A DNA stretch of 64,000 bases, from assembly GCA_016710465.1 (NCBI GenBank), contig JADJVS010000014.1, forward strand, positions 806,001 through 870,000. The letters are read 5' to 3'. Of this stretch, positions 29,263-38,141 are shown one piece after another. This stretch comes from Sulfuritalea sp. GTDB lineage: Bacteria > Pseudomonadota > Gammaproteobacteria > Burkholderiales > Rhodocyclaceae. The position numbers were made by a program, and so were the translations under genes. Below the pieces are notes generated by a model. That model saw nothing but the letters and a program-made list of their open reading frames with translations, had not been told where the DNA came from and ran no database searches. Positions within the stretch are counted from its first letter, which is position 1. Each line of letters opens with the position of its first letter.

Positions 29263-29870
29263 CAGATTCTGGCCGACGCCTTGTCGATCTCGGCGCGCAG
29301 TTCGGCGTAGTTCATGGTCACCGGAAATTGCGGGAACTCGTCGATCACGTTTTGCGGGGGGTGGAACAGGATGCCGGCATCGGCTTCGGCCAGCATCGCC
29401 GTGTCGTTGTAGGAATCGCCCGCTGCGATGACCTTGAAGTTGATCTGCTTGAAGCGCTTCACCGCTTCCATCTTCTGGTTGGGCATGCGCAGGTGGTAAT
29501 TCACCAGGAAGCCCTCGGCGCCAGCTTCCAGCTTGTGGCAGAACAGCGTCGGCATGCCGAGCTGGGCCATCAGCGGCATGGCGAACTCGTAGAAGGTGTC
29601 GGAAAGGATGATCACCTGGTAGTCGCGGCGCAGGGCATCGAGGAAGGCCTCGGCGCCCGCCATCGGCCCCATCTCGGAGATGACTTTCTGGATATCCGGC
29701 AGGCCCAGCTTGTGGGTCCGCAGCAGATCCAGCCGGTACTTCATCAATTTGTCGTAGTCGGGCTCGTCGCGCGTGGTGCGGGATAGTTCCGGGATGCCGG
29801 TGCGTTTGGAGAACTCGATCCAGATTTCGGGAACGAGCACGCCTTCGAGATCGAGACAGACGAGTTGCAC
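29262..29870 (-). CDS. thrH: Phosphoserine phosphatase/homoserine phosphotransferase ThrH
   Basis: A 202-residue HAD-family protein. Motif I is CLDLEGVLVPEIW with DLEG in place of DxDxT, which is typical of ThrH. Motif II is IILSDTF and the C-terminal motif is AAGDSYNDTAML. ThrH dephosphorylates phosphoserine and can transfer the phosphate to homoserine. It is the first gene of a two-gene unit with purU, linking serine and one-carbon metabolism. Confidence 0.92.
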   Translation of the reverse strand: MQLVCLDLEGVLVPEIWIEFSKRTGIPELSRTTRDEPDYDKLMKYRLDLLRTHKLGLPDIQKVISEMGPMAGAEAFLDALRRDYQVIILSDTFYEFAMPLMAQLGMPTLFCHKLEAGAEGFLVNYHLRMPNQKMEAVKRFKQINFKVIAAGDSYNDTAMLAEADAGILFHPPQNVIDEFPQFPVTMNYAELRAEIDKASARI

Positions 29871-29881
29871 GGAGGTTCTCC

Positions 29882-29955
29882 AGGAGTCGGCGCCGGCTCG
29901 CTCGGCATACCTGGGATGCCGCTGCGCGGGCAGGTAACGCCGGTTTTCGCGCCGG
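29882..29955 (+). repeat. Long-form copy of the dispersed repeat upstream of thrH
   Basis: GGAGTCGGCGCCGGCTCGCT is followed by GCATACCTGGGATGCCGCTG, a short gap and GGTAACGCCG. The same order of blocks, with a longer middle, is found inside prmC at 35339-35442. It lies 11 bases upstream of the thrH start, in the 275-base gap to hemA. Confidence 0.6.
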
Positions 29956-30145
29956 GGCGGGACGAAAGCGCAAGATTTTACCCGTCAGCCGGTGCGCGGA
30001 GCAACGCCGTGCGTCCCCTGGTTCATCGCGCCCCAATATAATTCGTGCTCCGTCGCGGCCGGCGGCATGGCTTGTCGTTTCGGCTGGATGGGATTCTAAT
30101 TAGGCGCAGCCGGAGTCTTCCGTCGCGTTTCAAGGTGATAGCGCC

Positions 30146-31399
30146 GTGCAGTTGTACGCTCTGGGCATCAATCATCACACGGCCCCGCTCGCTGTGCGCG
30201 AGCAGGTGGCGTTCGACCCGTCGCGCATGGGCCAGGCTTTGCACGACCTGTTGCGCGAGAAATCCGTGCGTGAAGCGGCGATTCTCTCCACCTGCAACCG
30301 CACCGAACTGTATTGCGCGGCCGACCATCCCCGCTTCGCGGCCAACTGGCTGGCCGAATACCACTCGCTGGCCCCGCAGAAGATCCACCCCTACCTCTAC
30401 CAGCATCCGCAGCAGGATGCCGTGCGCCACATGTTCCGCGTCGCCGCCGGCCTGGACTCGATGGTGCTGGGCGAGCCGCAGATCCTCGGCCAGATGAAGC
30501 AGGCGGCGCGCGTCGCCGAGGAGGCCGGGACGCTGGGCACGGTGCTGGGCAAACTGTTCCAGCGCACCTTTGCCGTCGCCAAGGAGGTGCGCTCGACCAC
30601 CGCGATCGGCGCCAACACGGTGTCGATGGCGGCGGCGGCGGTGCATCTCTCGGCCAGAATCTTCGACAGCCTGGCGGCGCAAAAGCTGTTGTTCGTCGGC
30701 GCCGGCGAAATGGTCGAGCTGTGCGCCGCGCATTTCGCCGCGCACAAGCCCAGGCGCCTCACCATCGCCAATCGCACCGTCGAGCGCGGCGCGGATCTTG
30801 CGGCGCGGTTTGGCGGTGACGCGATGCGCCTGGACCAATTGGGCGAGCGCCTGGCCGACTACGACATCGTCGTCTCCTGCACGGCAAGCTCGCTGCCCAT
30901 CATCGGCCTGGGCATGGTCGAGCGCGCGCTGAAGGCGCGCCGCCACCGGCCCATGGTCATGGTCGATCTGGCGGTGCCGCGCGACATCGAGGAAGAAGTC
31001 AGCCGTCTGGACGATGTCTTCCTCTATACCCTGGACGATCTCGGCCAGATCGTGGAATCCGGACTCGAATCGCGCCAGGCGGCGGTGGTCGAGGCCGAGG
31101 CCATCATCACCGACCGGGTCAGCGGCTTTCTGCATTGGCTGGAGTCGCGCGATACCGTGCCGACGATCCGTGCATTGCGCGATGCCGGCGAGCGGGCGCG
31201 CCGCCACGAGGTGGAGCACGCACTGAAACTGCTGGCCAGGGGCGAGGATCCGGCGAAGGTGCTGGATGCCATGTCGCATGGCCTGACCAACAAGCTCTTG
31301 CACCCGCCGACCCAGGCCCTGAATCAGGCCGAAGGGGACGAGCGCGCCGATGTCTCGGCCCTGATTTCCCGCATCTACCGCCTCAATTCCGGCGAGTAG
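30146..31399 (+). CDS. hemA: Glutamyl-tRNA reductase
   Basis: A 417-residue enzyme reducing glutamyl-tRNA to glutamate-1-semialdehyde, the first committed step of tetrapyrrole synthesis. The catalytic Cys50 lies in ILSTCNRTELY. GLDSMVLGEPQILGQMKQA and the Rossmann segment LLFVGAGEMVELCA follow, with a C-terminal dimerisation helix. GTG at 30146 is the start, preceded by AAGGTGA. Gene order hemA-plsB-prfA-prmC is an interrupted version of the usual hemA-prfA-prmC. Confidence 0.96.
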   Translation: MQLYALGINHHTAPLAVREQVAFDPSRMGQALHDLLREKSVREAAILSTCNRTELYCAADHPRFAANWLAEYHSLAPQKIHPYLYQHPQQDAVRHMFRVAAGLDSMVLGEPQILGQMKQAARVAEEAGTLGTVLGKLFQRTFAVAKEVRSTTAIGANTVSMAAAAVHLSARIFDSLAAQKLLFVGAGEMVELCAAHFAAHKPRRLTIANRTVERGADLAARFGGDAMRLDQLGERLADYDIVVSCTASSLPIIGLGMVERALKARRHRPMVMVDLAVPRDIEEEVSRLDDVFLYTLDDLGQIVESGLESRQAAVVEAEAIITDRVSGFLHWLESRDTVPTIRALRDAGERARRHEVEHALKLLARGEDPAKVLDAMSHGLTNKLLHPPTQALNQAEGDERADVSALISRIYRLNSGE

Positions 31400-31453
31400 G
31401 GACATGGACCTGCTGCGACCGCCCGGCGCCGCGACGCGCCAGATCGTCCTGCA

Positions 31454-33937
31454 ATGAGCCGGGTACCAATGTTCGACCTTGCCGGCTGGATACTGGTCCT
31501 CCTCAGGCGCCTGCTGTATCTGGTGACGCGCACCCAGGTTTTCCCGGAATCGCCGGAGGCCTTGGGTCTGCGATCAGATCGCGCGGTTTGTTATGTGCTG
31601 CACGAGCACCATCTCGCCAACCTGCTGGTGCTCGATCACGAGTGTCGTCGCCTGGGCCTGCCGGCGGCGCTGCGACCGATCCGCGACGATGCCTTCAGCG
31701 CGCCGCGCTCGTATTTCTATCTTTCGCGCAACCTGCGCGGCAACCTCGTCGCCAACCCGCGAATCCATCACGCGCCCATGCTCAAGGCCTTGGTCAAGGC
31801 CGCGTTTGCCGATCCGCGCCTTGATGTCCAACTGGTGCCGGTGACCCTGCTCTGGGGGCGCGAACCCGGCAAGCAGGACTCGGTGCTCAAGGCACTGTTC
31901 GCCGAGACCTGGCAGCAGGTCAGCACCTTGCGCCACTTGTTCGCGATCCTGATTCACGGCCGCCATACCGTGGTTCGCTTCAATAATCCGATCTCGCTGC
32001 GCGAGGTGATCGGCGAAAGCCAGGACGAGGCGCGCGCCCTGCGCAAGATCGAGCGCATCCTGCGCGTGCATTTCCGCCGCCAGCGCGAAATGGCGCTGGG
32101 CCCCGATCTTTCGCACCGCCGCACGCAACTGCACGCGCTGCTCGGCACGCCGACCGTGCGCGAGGCGATCCAGCAGGAAGCGCAAAGCGCGGCCATCCCG
32201 CTTTCCGAAGCGCAGAAAAAGGCCCGCGACCAGGCCTTCGAGATCGCGTCCGATTACACCTACTCGGTGGTGCGCGCGTTCGCCTTGTTCCTTACCTGGG
32301 TCTGGAATCGCGTGTACAACGGCGTCGAGGTGCACAACTTCGAGCGCGTCACGACCGTGGCGCCGGGACACGGCATCATTTATGTGCCCTGCCATCGCAG
32401 CCATATCGACTACCTGCTGCTGTCCTACATCATCTTCACGCGCGGGCTGATGGTGCCGCATATCGCGGCCGGAGCCAATCTCAATTTGCCAATCGTCGGC
32501 TCCATCCTGCGCCGCTCCGGAGCTTTCTTCCTGCGTCGCAAGATCAAGGGTGATCCGCTCTACACGGCGGTCTTCCTCGAGTACCTGCACATGATGATCG
32601 ACCGCGGCTTCCCCATCGAATACTTCATCGAGGGCGGTCGCAGCCGCGGTGGGCGCATGCTGGCGCCAAAGGCCGGCATCCTGGCGATGACGGTGCAAAG
32701 CTACGTGCGCAGCCGGGCGCGGCCGCTGGTGTTCGTGCCGGTGTACATCGGCTACGAAAAGCTGATGGAGGGCAAGAGCCATCTGGCCGAGCTCAACGGC
32801 CGGCCGAAGAAATCCGAGTCGCTGACCGGCCTGATCGGCGCGGTGCGCGTGCTGCGGCGGAACTATGGCAAGGTCCATGTGAACTTCGGCCAGCCGGTGG
32901 CGCTGGCCGAACTGCTCGACGCGCGCCATCCGAGCTGGCGCGAAGACGAATTCGACGTCCAGGCGCCCTGGCTGCGCCAGGCGGTCGATGCCACGGCAAG
33001 GACCCTGGCGGCCGACATCAACGCCGTGGCGGTGGTGAATCCGGTGAACCTGGTCGCGCTGACGCTGCTGTCGACCCCCAAGCACGCGGCGGACCTGCGC
33101 CTGCTTTGCCGTCAGATCGAACACGTCCAGCAACTGCTCGCCGAATCTCCCTGGGCCGAAACCATCGTGCATTGCCGCCAACCGGCCGAGGCCGTGATCG
33201 ACTACGTGATCGGCCTCGACATGGTCCGGCGCCATGCCCATCCGCTGGGCGACATGGTCTGTGCCGACGAAACGCAGGCCGCGCTGATGGCCTATTTCCG
33301 CAACAACGTGCTGCATCTGCTGGCCCTGCCGGCCTTGCTGGCCTGCCTGGTCAGCCACAACCAGAGCCTGACGCGGCAGCGCGCACGGCAGGCGATCCAC
33401 GGCATCTACGGCCTGCTCGGCGCCGACCTGTTTCTGCCCTGGCGGGACGAAGCACTCGATGCGGTGATCGATCGCGCCGAGGCCAGCTTGCGGGGACGCG
33501 GCCTGATCCTGGTCGAGGACGACGGGAGATTGCGCGCCCCGCCGCCCAACAGCGAGGCCGGCCCGGAGTTGCGCCAGCTTGGCGAGATCATCCGCCCCAC
33601 GCTGGAGCGCCAGTTCCTCACGCTGGCACTGCTGCAGCACAGTGGCAGCGGCAAGCTGACCCGCGCCCAACTGGAAGACGACACCCACCTGCTGGCCCAG
33701 CGCCTGGCCATGCTCTACGAATTCAACCCGGCGGAGTTTTCGGAAAAGCTGCTGTTTGCGAATGTCATTCGCAGCCTGATCGACGGCGGCCTGCTCGAGA
33801 TCAACGCCGAGGGACTGTTGTGCTTCGACGAGCGCATCACCCAGGCGGTGGCGCAAACCGAGCTGCTGCTGGCGGCCGAGGTGCGCCACGGCATCGACCT
33901 GATCGCCCGCAGCGCCGCGCCGACGGCGAGCCAATGA
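31454..33937 (+). CDS. plsB: Glycerol-3-phosphate 1-O-acyltransferase
   Basis: An 827-residue membrane-associated acyltransferase of phospholipid synthesis, similar in length to E. coli PlsB (807). The catalytic HX4D motif is HRSHID at residues 314-319, followed by FIEGGRSRGGRML and FVPVYIGYEKLMEG (acyltransferase motifs III and IV). The starting segment is hydrophobic. It lies 54 bases after hemA and 29 bases before prfA and is probably co-transcribed with both. PlsB use in addition to PlsX/PlsY is usual in gamma- but patchy in beta-proteobacteria. Confidence 0.94.
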   Translation: MSRVPMFDLAGWILVLLRRLLYLVTRTQVFPESPEALGLRSDRAVCYVLHEHHLANLLVLDHECRRLGLPAALRPIRDDAFSAPRSYFYLSRNLRGNLVANPRIHHAPMLKALVKAAFADPRLDVQLVPVTLLWGREPGKQDSVLKALFAETWQQVSTLRHLFAILIHGRHTVVRFNNPISLREVIGESQDEARALRKIERILRVHFRRQREMALGPDLSHRRTQLHALLGTPTVREAIQQEAQSAAIPLSEAQKKARDQAFEIASDYTYSVVRAFALFLTWVWNRVYNGVEVHNFERVTTVAPGHGIIYVPCHRSHIDYLLLSYIIFTRGLMVPHIAAGANLNLPIVGSILRRSGAFFLRRKIKGDPLYTAVFLEYLHMMIDRGFPIEYFIEGGRSRGGRMLAPKAGILAMTVQSYVRSRARPLVFVPVYIGYEKLMEGKSHLAELNGRPKKSESLTGLIGAVRVLRRNYGKVHVNFGQPVALAELLDARHPSWREDEFDVQAPWLRQAVDATARTLAADINAVAVVNPVNLVALTLLSTPKHAADLRLLCRQIEHVQQLLAESPWAETIVHCRQPAEAVIDYVIGLDMVRRHAHPLGDMVCADETQAALMAYFRNNVLHLLALPALLACLVSHNQSLTRQRARQAIHGIYGLLGADLFLPWRDEALDAVIDRAEASLRGRGLILVEDDGRLRAPPPNSEAGPELRQLGEIIRPTLERQFLTLALLQHSGSGKLTRAQLEDDTHLLAQRLAMLYEFNPAEFSEKLLFANVIRSLIDGGLLEINAEGLLCFDERITQAVAQTELLLAAEVRHGIDLIARSAAPTASQ

Positions 33938-33966
33938 GCCCGCGTTCCGGGCGCTGAATGGAATTC

Positions 33967-35043
33967 ATGAAACCAAGCATTCTCGAAAAACTGGAACGTC
34001 TGGCCGAACGGCTGGAGGAGATCGACGGCCTGCTCGGCGGTGAAAGCGCGGCGCGCGACATGGACGGCTATCGCAAGCTGACCCGCGAGCGTTCCGACAT
34101 CCTGCCGGCGGTCGAGCTGTTCCAGGCTTACCGTGCCGCCAGCGCCGACTTTGCCGGTGCCGGGGAAATGCTCGACGATCCCGAGATGAAGGAGCTGGCG
34201 CGGGCCGAGCAGGCCGCCGCGACGGAGACCATGGCGCGCCTGGCGGAGGAGTTGCAGCGCGCGCTGCTGCCGAAGGACCCCAACGACGACAGGAACCTGT
34301 TCCTCGAAATCCGCGCCGGCACCGGCGGCGACGAGTCGGCGCTGTTCGCCGCCGACCTGTTCCGCATGTACAGCCGCTACGCCGAGCGCCAGCGCTGGAA
34401 AGTCGAGATCGTTTCGCGCAGCGAATCCGACCTCGGCGGCTTTCGTGAAATCATCGCTCGCATCGAGGGCATTGGCGCCTATTCGCGGCTCAAGTTCGAG
34501 TCCGGCGGGCACCGCGTGCAGCGCGTGCCGGTGACCGAGACCCAGGGCCGCATCCACACCTCGGCCTGCACCGTGGCGGTGATGCCCGAGGCGGACGAGC
34601 TGGGCGACATCGACATCAATCCGGCCGACCTGCGCATCGACACCTTTCGCGCTTCGGGCGCCGGCGGCCAGCACATCAACAAGACCGATTCGGCGGTGCG
34701 CATCACCCACATTCCCACCGGCATCGTCGTCGAATGCCAGGACGATCGTTCCCAGCACCGCAACAAGGCGCAGGCGATGTCGGTTCTGGCGGCGCGCATC
34801 AACGACGCGCAGCAGCGCGAACAGCAGCAGCGCATCGCCAGTACGCGCAAGAGCCTGATCGGCTCCGGCGACCGCTCGGAACGCATCCGCACCTACAACT
34901 TTCCGCAAGGCCGGGTCACCGACCATCGCATCAACCTGACGCTCTACAAGATCGACGCCATCATGGACGGCGATCTGGAGGAGTTGCTCGGGGCGCTGCG
35001 CGCCGAGCATCAGGCCGAGCAACTGGCGGCGCTGGCGGAATGA
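33967..35043 (+). CDS. prfA: Peptide chain release factor 1
   Basis: A 358-residue class I release factor. The GGQ motif is in RASGAGGQHINKTDSA and the codon-recognition region holds the PVTE variant of the RF1 P-x-T tripeptide (RVPVTETQGRIHTSAC). ATG at 33967 is preferred to one nine bases earlier because it gives the family N-terminus MKPSILEKLERL. A copy of the dispersed repeat encodes YRAASADF in the N-terminal helical domain without breaking the frame. It overlaps prmC, its modifying enzyme, by 4 bases. Confidence 0.96.
   Translation: MKPSILEKLERLAERLEEIDGLLGGESAARDMDGYRKLTRERSDILPAVELFQAYRAASADFAGAGEMLDDPEMKELARAEQAAATETMARLAEELQRALLPKDPNDDRNLFLEIRAGTGGDESALFAADLFRMYSRYAERQRWKVEIVSRSESDLGGFREIIARIEGIGAYSRLKFESGGHRVQRVPVTETQGRIHTSACTVAVMPEADELGDIDINPADLRIDTFRASGAGGQHINKTDSAVRITHIPTGIVVECQDDRSQHRNKAQAMSVLAARINDAQQREQQQRIASTRKSLIGSGDRSERIRTYNFPQGRVTDHRINLTLYKIDAIMDGDLEELLGALRAEHQAEQLAALAE
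34131..34152 (-). repeat. Dispersed repeat inside prfA
   Basis: CCGTGCCGCCAGCGCCGACT is identical to copy 1 over 20 bases. The DNA is read in frame as RAASAD in a surface helix of the N-terminal domain. Confidence 0.55.
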
Positions 35044-35960
35044 CCACCGTCGCGGCGGCGCTTGCGGCGGCGCGGGCGAAGCTGCCGGCGAGCGAGGCCC
35101 GCCTGTTGCTGGGCCAGGTGATGCGGCAGGCGCCGGCCTGGCTGATCGCCCATGACGACGAACTGCTCGACGAGGACGCGCTGCTGGCCTTTGCCGCGCT
35201 CGTGGCGCGCCGGGCCGGTGGCGAGCCGGTGGCCTATCTGCTGGGTTATCGCGAGTTTTTCGGGCGCCGCTTTGCCGTGAGCCCGGCCGTCCTGATCCCG
35301 CGCCCCGAGACGGAACTGTTGGTCGAACTTGCGAAGGCAAGAGTCGGCGCCGGCGCGCTTTGCGTACCTGGGAATCCGCTCGCCCGACGCGAAGCGGAAT
35401 CCCGGGTGTGTCGAGACTGCGGGCTGGTAACGCCGAGCATCCTCGATCTGGGCACGGGCAGCGGCTGTATTGCCATCACGCTGGCCCTGGAACTTCCGCT
35501 GTCCCGCGTGACGGCGGTGGATTCGTCGGGCGCGGCCTTGCAAGTCGCGGCGAGCAACGCCCTGGACTTGGGCGCCAGCCTGCGCTTGCTCCAGGGCGAC
35601 TGGCTGTCGGGCCTTGACGGCGAATGCTTCGACCTGATCGTCAGCAACCCACCCTATGTCGCCGCCGCCGATGCCCATCTCGCGCAAGGTGACCTGCGTC
35701 ACGAGCCGAGGCAGGCCCTGGTCGGCGGCGCCGACGGGCTTGACGCGATACGCAACATCGTCGCGGCGGCGAGCTCCCACCTTGCGCTGGGCGGATCGCT
35801 GATGATCGAGCACGGCCATGACCAGGCCGACGCGGTGCGGGTGCTGATGGGCGATGCCGGGTTTTCCGAGATCAAGGCGCATGCGGACCTTGCAGGGATT
35901 TTGCGCGTCACCGTCGGCAGATTGCCATCGACCGGCGAAGCTCCAGCGGTTAGCTACTAG
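35040..35960 (+). CDS. prmC: Release factor glutamine methyltransferase with internal insertion
   Basis: A 306-residue SAM-dependent enzyme that methylates the GGQ glutamine of release factors. The N-terminal helical domain ends with YREFFGRRFAVSPAVLIPRP. The methyltransferase fold has ILDLGTGSGCIAITLAL and the catalytic VSNPPYVAA. Between them about 30 extra residues (around 102-132, including VPGNPLARREAESRVCRDCG) replace the usual short linker. The DNA there is a long-form copy of the dispersed repeat, in frame. The insertion lies in a hinge, so the enzyme may still work. The ATG overlaps the prfA stop. Confidence 0.93.
   Translation: MTTVAAALAAARAKLPASEARLLLGQVMRQAPAWLIAHDDELLDEDALLAFAALVARRAGGEPVAYLLGYREFFGRRFAVSPAVLIPRPETELLVELAKARVGAGALCVPGNPLARREAESRVCRDCGLVTPSILDLGTGSGCIAITLALELPLSRVTAVDSSGAALQVAASNALDLGASLRLLQGDWLSGLDGECFDLIVSNPPYVAAADAHLAQGDLRHEPRQALVGGADGLDAIRNIVAAASSHLALGGSLMIEHGHDQADAVRVLMGDAGFSEIKAHADLAGILRVTVGRLPSTGEAPAVSY
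35339..35442 (+). repeat. Long-form dispersed repeat inserted in prmC
   Basis: AAGAGTCGGCGCCGGCGCG, then TACCTGGGAATCCGCT, an arm AGCGGAATCCC (a near-perfect inverted repeat of the preceding block, 9 of 10 pairs) and finally GGTAACGCCG. The blocks match 29882-29955 in order, with an extra 31 bases or so in the middle. It encodes the extra residues of PrmC. Confidence 0.65.
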
Positions 35961-36000
35961 AATTCGCCCTCGACGGTAAGCAAGACATGAAGGGTAGGCA

Positions 36001-36417
36001 ATGAAGTGGAACAACAGTTTCGCGCTCGGCATCGAGGTGATCGACGCCCAGCACAAGAAGATTTTCGAGCGCCTGCTGGCGATCGAAAACGCGGTGACCA
36101 AGCGCGATCCCTGGCACATCCTGCGCTTTCAGCTCGACGAACTCGCGGCATACATGAAGTTCCATCTCGCGGTCGAGGAGGCGATGTTGGAAATCATTCG
36201 CTACCCTGGCCGGTCCGAGCATTTGGAATCGCATGCCCGGATTCTTGATCAGGTCGCCGAACTCGAAAGCGCCTTGAAGGAGAATTCAAAGGCGGAGGAC
36301 TTGGTGCGGTTCTTCGAGAACTGGTTCCTGAAGCATGTTCTGGCTGCCGATCGTCGCTACGCGGAGTACGTCGAGCGCGAATTGCCGGCCTTGATGGAGC
36401 CGGACGGAGCCAGTTGA
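36001..36417 (+). CDS. Bacteriohemerythrin
   Basis: A 138-residue single-domain hemerythrin. Di-iron ligands are visible in order: His in DAQHKKIF, His and Glu in YMKFHLAVEEAML, His in LESHARIL, and His and Asp in LKHVLAADRRY. The start MKWNNSFALGIEVIDAQHK is the typical opening. Such proteins bind O2 reversibly, for sensing, storage or delivery to oxygenases in microaerobic cells. It stands alone, convergent with the cytochrome c4 gene. Confidence 0.93.
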   Translation: MKWNNSFALGIEVIDAQHKKIFERLLAIENAVTKRDPWHILRFQLDELAAYMKFHLAVEEAMLEIIRYPGRSEHLESHARILDQVAELESALKENSKAEDLVRFFENWFLKHVLAADRRYAEYVERELPALMEPDGAS

Positions 36418-36433
36418 AACCGCTGGCACGAGC

Positions 36434-36461
36434 AAAAAAATGGCCCGGAAACCCGGGCCAT
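36434..36461 (-). terminator. Terminator between hemerythrin and cytochrome c4 genes
   Basis: ATGGCCCGG (36440-36448) and CCGGGCCAT (36453-36461) form a perfect 9-base stem with a 4-base loop. On the minus strand a run of seven T follows, so it terminates the cytochrome c4 gene. It may also work, weakly, for the convergent hemerythrin gene. Confidence 0.85.
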
Positions 36462-36486
36462 TTATCCATCAAAGCTTGATCCGTCG

Positions 36487-37128
36487 TCAGCGCAGGCCGG
36501 CAATGTAATCGGATACCGCCTTGATTTCGGCATCGGTCATCTTGATCGCGACCATGCGCATCATCTTGTTCGGGTCGTTGGCGCGGGCGCCGTCGCGGAA
36601 GGCCTTCAACTGCGATTCGGTGTATTCGGCGAACTGGCCGCCGATGCGCGGGTACTGCGCCGGAATGCCGGCACCGGCCGGGCCGTGGCAGGCGGCGCAG
36701 GCGGGCAGGCCCTTGGCCTGGTCACCGCCGCGGTAGAGTTTCTGGCCGATCTCGATGGTTTCGCGATTCTTGGCGGTTTCGCCCTTCTGCTTCTGGGACG
36801 AGAAGTAGGCGGCGATGTCGCGCATCTGGCCGTCGTCATAGGCGGCGATCATGCCGTTCATGACGGCATTGACGCGCTCGGGCTGCTTGCCGTCGGCCGC
36901 CTTGAAGTTCTTCATCTGCTTGACGAGGTATTCGGGATGCTGGCCAGCCAGTTTCGGGTTCACCGCTAGCTGGCTGTTGCCATCTGCGCCGTGGCAGGCA
37001 CCGCACACGGCGGAGGCAACGGTCTGGCCACGGCCGGCATCGCCTTTCGGCGCGGCCTTGGCCGCATCGGACGCCTGTACGCCAAACGCAGTCAGCATGC
37101 AAAGCAGGGCAAACAGGGAACGCTGCAT
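36487..37128 (-). CDS. Dihaem cytochrome c4
   Basis: A 213-residue periplasmic cytochrome with a signal peptide (residues 1-19) and two c-type domains. The haem sites are VCGACHGADG (Cys42-His46) and ACAACHGPAG (around 144-148). Each domain has its KLAGQHPEYLVKQM- or RIGGQFAEYTESQL-type block and axial methionines in VMNGMIAAY and NKMMRMVA. It carries electrons from the bc1 complex to oxidases or nitrite/nitric oxide reductases. The gene is monocistronic and divergent from engB, the usual neighbour in beta-proteobacteria. Confidence 0.93.
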   Translation of the reverse strand: MQRSLFALLCMLTAFGVQASDAAKAAPKGDAGRGQTVASAVCGACHGADGNSQLAVNPKLAGQHPEYLVKQMKNFKAADGKQPERVNAVMNGMIAAYDDGQMRDIAAYFSSQKQKGETAKNRETIEIGQKLYRGGDQAKGLPACAACHGPAGAGIPAQYPRIGGQFAEYTESQLKAFRDGARANDPNKMMRMVAIKMTDAEIKAVSDYIAGLR

Positions 37129-37242
37129 GGGGAAAACTCCTCGGAGAGCCGGAATTCGGAATTTGGAAACCTGATATTCTATCGCAGCACGACTGATTCT
37201 CCACGTTGGCCTGTGATGGCGGCGCGTTCCCGGTGTTTTCCC

Positions 37243-37860
37243 ATGTCCGTCTTCCGTCACGCCGTTTTTGAAATCTCCGTCGCCAAACCCGATGGCCTGC
37301 CCCCGCCGGAAGCACCGGAAATCGCCTTTGTCGGCCGGTCGAATTCCGGAAAATCCAGTGCGATCAATACCCTGGTGGGACATACCCGGCTTGCCTTCGT
37401 TTCCAAGACGCCCGGCCGAACCCAACTCATCAACGTGTTCCGGATGAGAAACGGCGCCGCGCTGGTTGATCTCCCCGGCTACGGCTTCGCCCAGGTCCCG
37501 ATGGCGGTCCGACTGCAGTGGCAGGGGCTGCTGGAACACTACCTGGGTCGGCGGCGCAGCCTTGTTGGCCTGGTCCTGATCATGGATGCGCGGCGGCCGT
37601 TGACTGAACTCGACTGGAAAATGATTCGCTGGTTTGGACCGACGGGCCGACCGATCCACTGCCTGCTGACCAAGTCGGACAAGCTCACCCGCCAGGAACA
37701 AACCAAAGTCCTGCGCGAGACCCGCGCGGCGCTCGCCGACTACAAGGAGCAGATAAGCCTGCAGATGTTCTCCAGCCTGAAGAAGACCGGGATCGACGAG
37801 GCCGAGCAAGCGATCGGGGGCTGGCTGAGCAAGGATGGGTCCATCGTTTTGAATAGTTGA
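37243..37860 (+). CDS. engB: Ribosome biogenesis GTPase EngB/YihA
   Basis: A 205-residue GTPase required for 50S assembly. G1 is FVGRSNSGKSS (residues 29-40), G2 TPGRTQLIN, G3 LVDLPGYGFA, G4 LLTKSDKL. ATG at 37243 gives the family N-terminus SVFRHAVFEIS; an in-frame ATG at 37216 would add 9 residues. It is divergent from cytochrome c4 and followed by a large hairpin region. Confidence 0.94.
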   Translation: MSVFRHAVFEISVAKPDGLPPPEAPEIAFVGRSNSGKSSAINTLVGHTRLAFVSKTPGRTQLINVFRMRNGAALVDLPGYGFAQVPMAVRLQWQGLLEHYLGRRRSLVGLVLIMDARRPLTELDWKMIRWFGPTGRPIHCLLTKSDKLTRQEQTKVLRETRAALADYKEQISLQMFSSLKKTGIDEAEQAIGGWLSKDGSIVLNS

Positions 37861-37879
37861 CGCAATCAGCCAAATCGGT

Positions 37880-37985
37880 CACCCCCTTTCCAGGAAAGGG
37901 GGCTGGGGGGATAGCCCTATAATTGGTCCAACGGGCTTTTATTTTGGCCTTGCCAAAATAAAAGCCCTCGACCAAAGGGGGAAGG
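37880..37985. other. Nested inverted repeats downstream of engB
   Basis: GGGCTTTTATTTTGGC (37933-37948) and its perfect complement (37952-37967) flank a 3-base loop. Outside them TTGGTC (37923-37928) pairs with GACCAA (37970-37975), and outer CCCCTTT / AAAGGGG blocks extend the symmetry. The inner part may terminate engB. The length and nesting suggest a small palindromic mobile-type element or a structured RNA. A further palindrome CCTTGAAATTCAAGG follows at about 38001. Confidence 0.6.
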
Positions 37986-38141
37986 CCGAGGGCAAAACAC
38001 CTTGAAATTCAAGGCACCCGCTCAGGGAGGTGAAGCGGGAGGCGGAACAAACGAGAATCGTTCGCGACCACCTGATACCTATGATAGGTTGTTTGCATTA
38101 AAGTTCAAGCATTTTCAGGAAATATTTTCAGGACTAAACCA

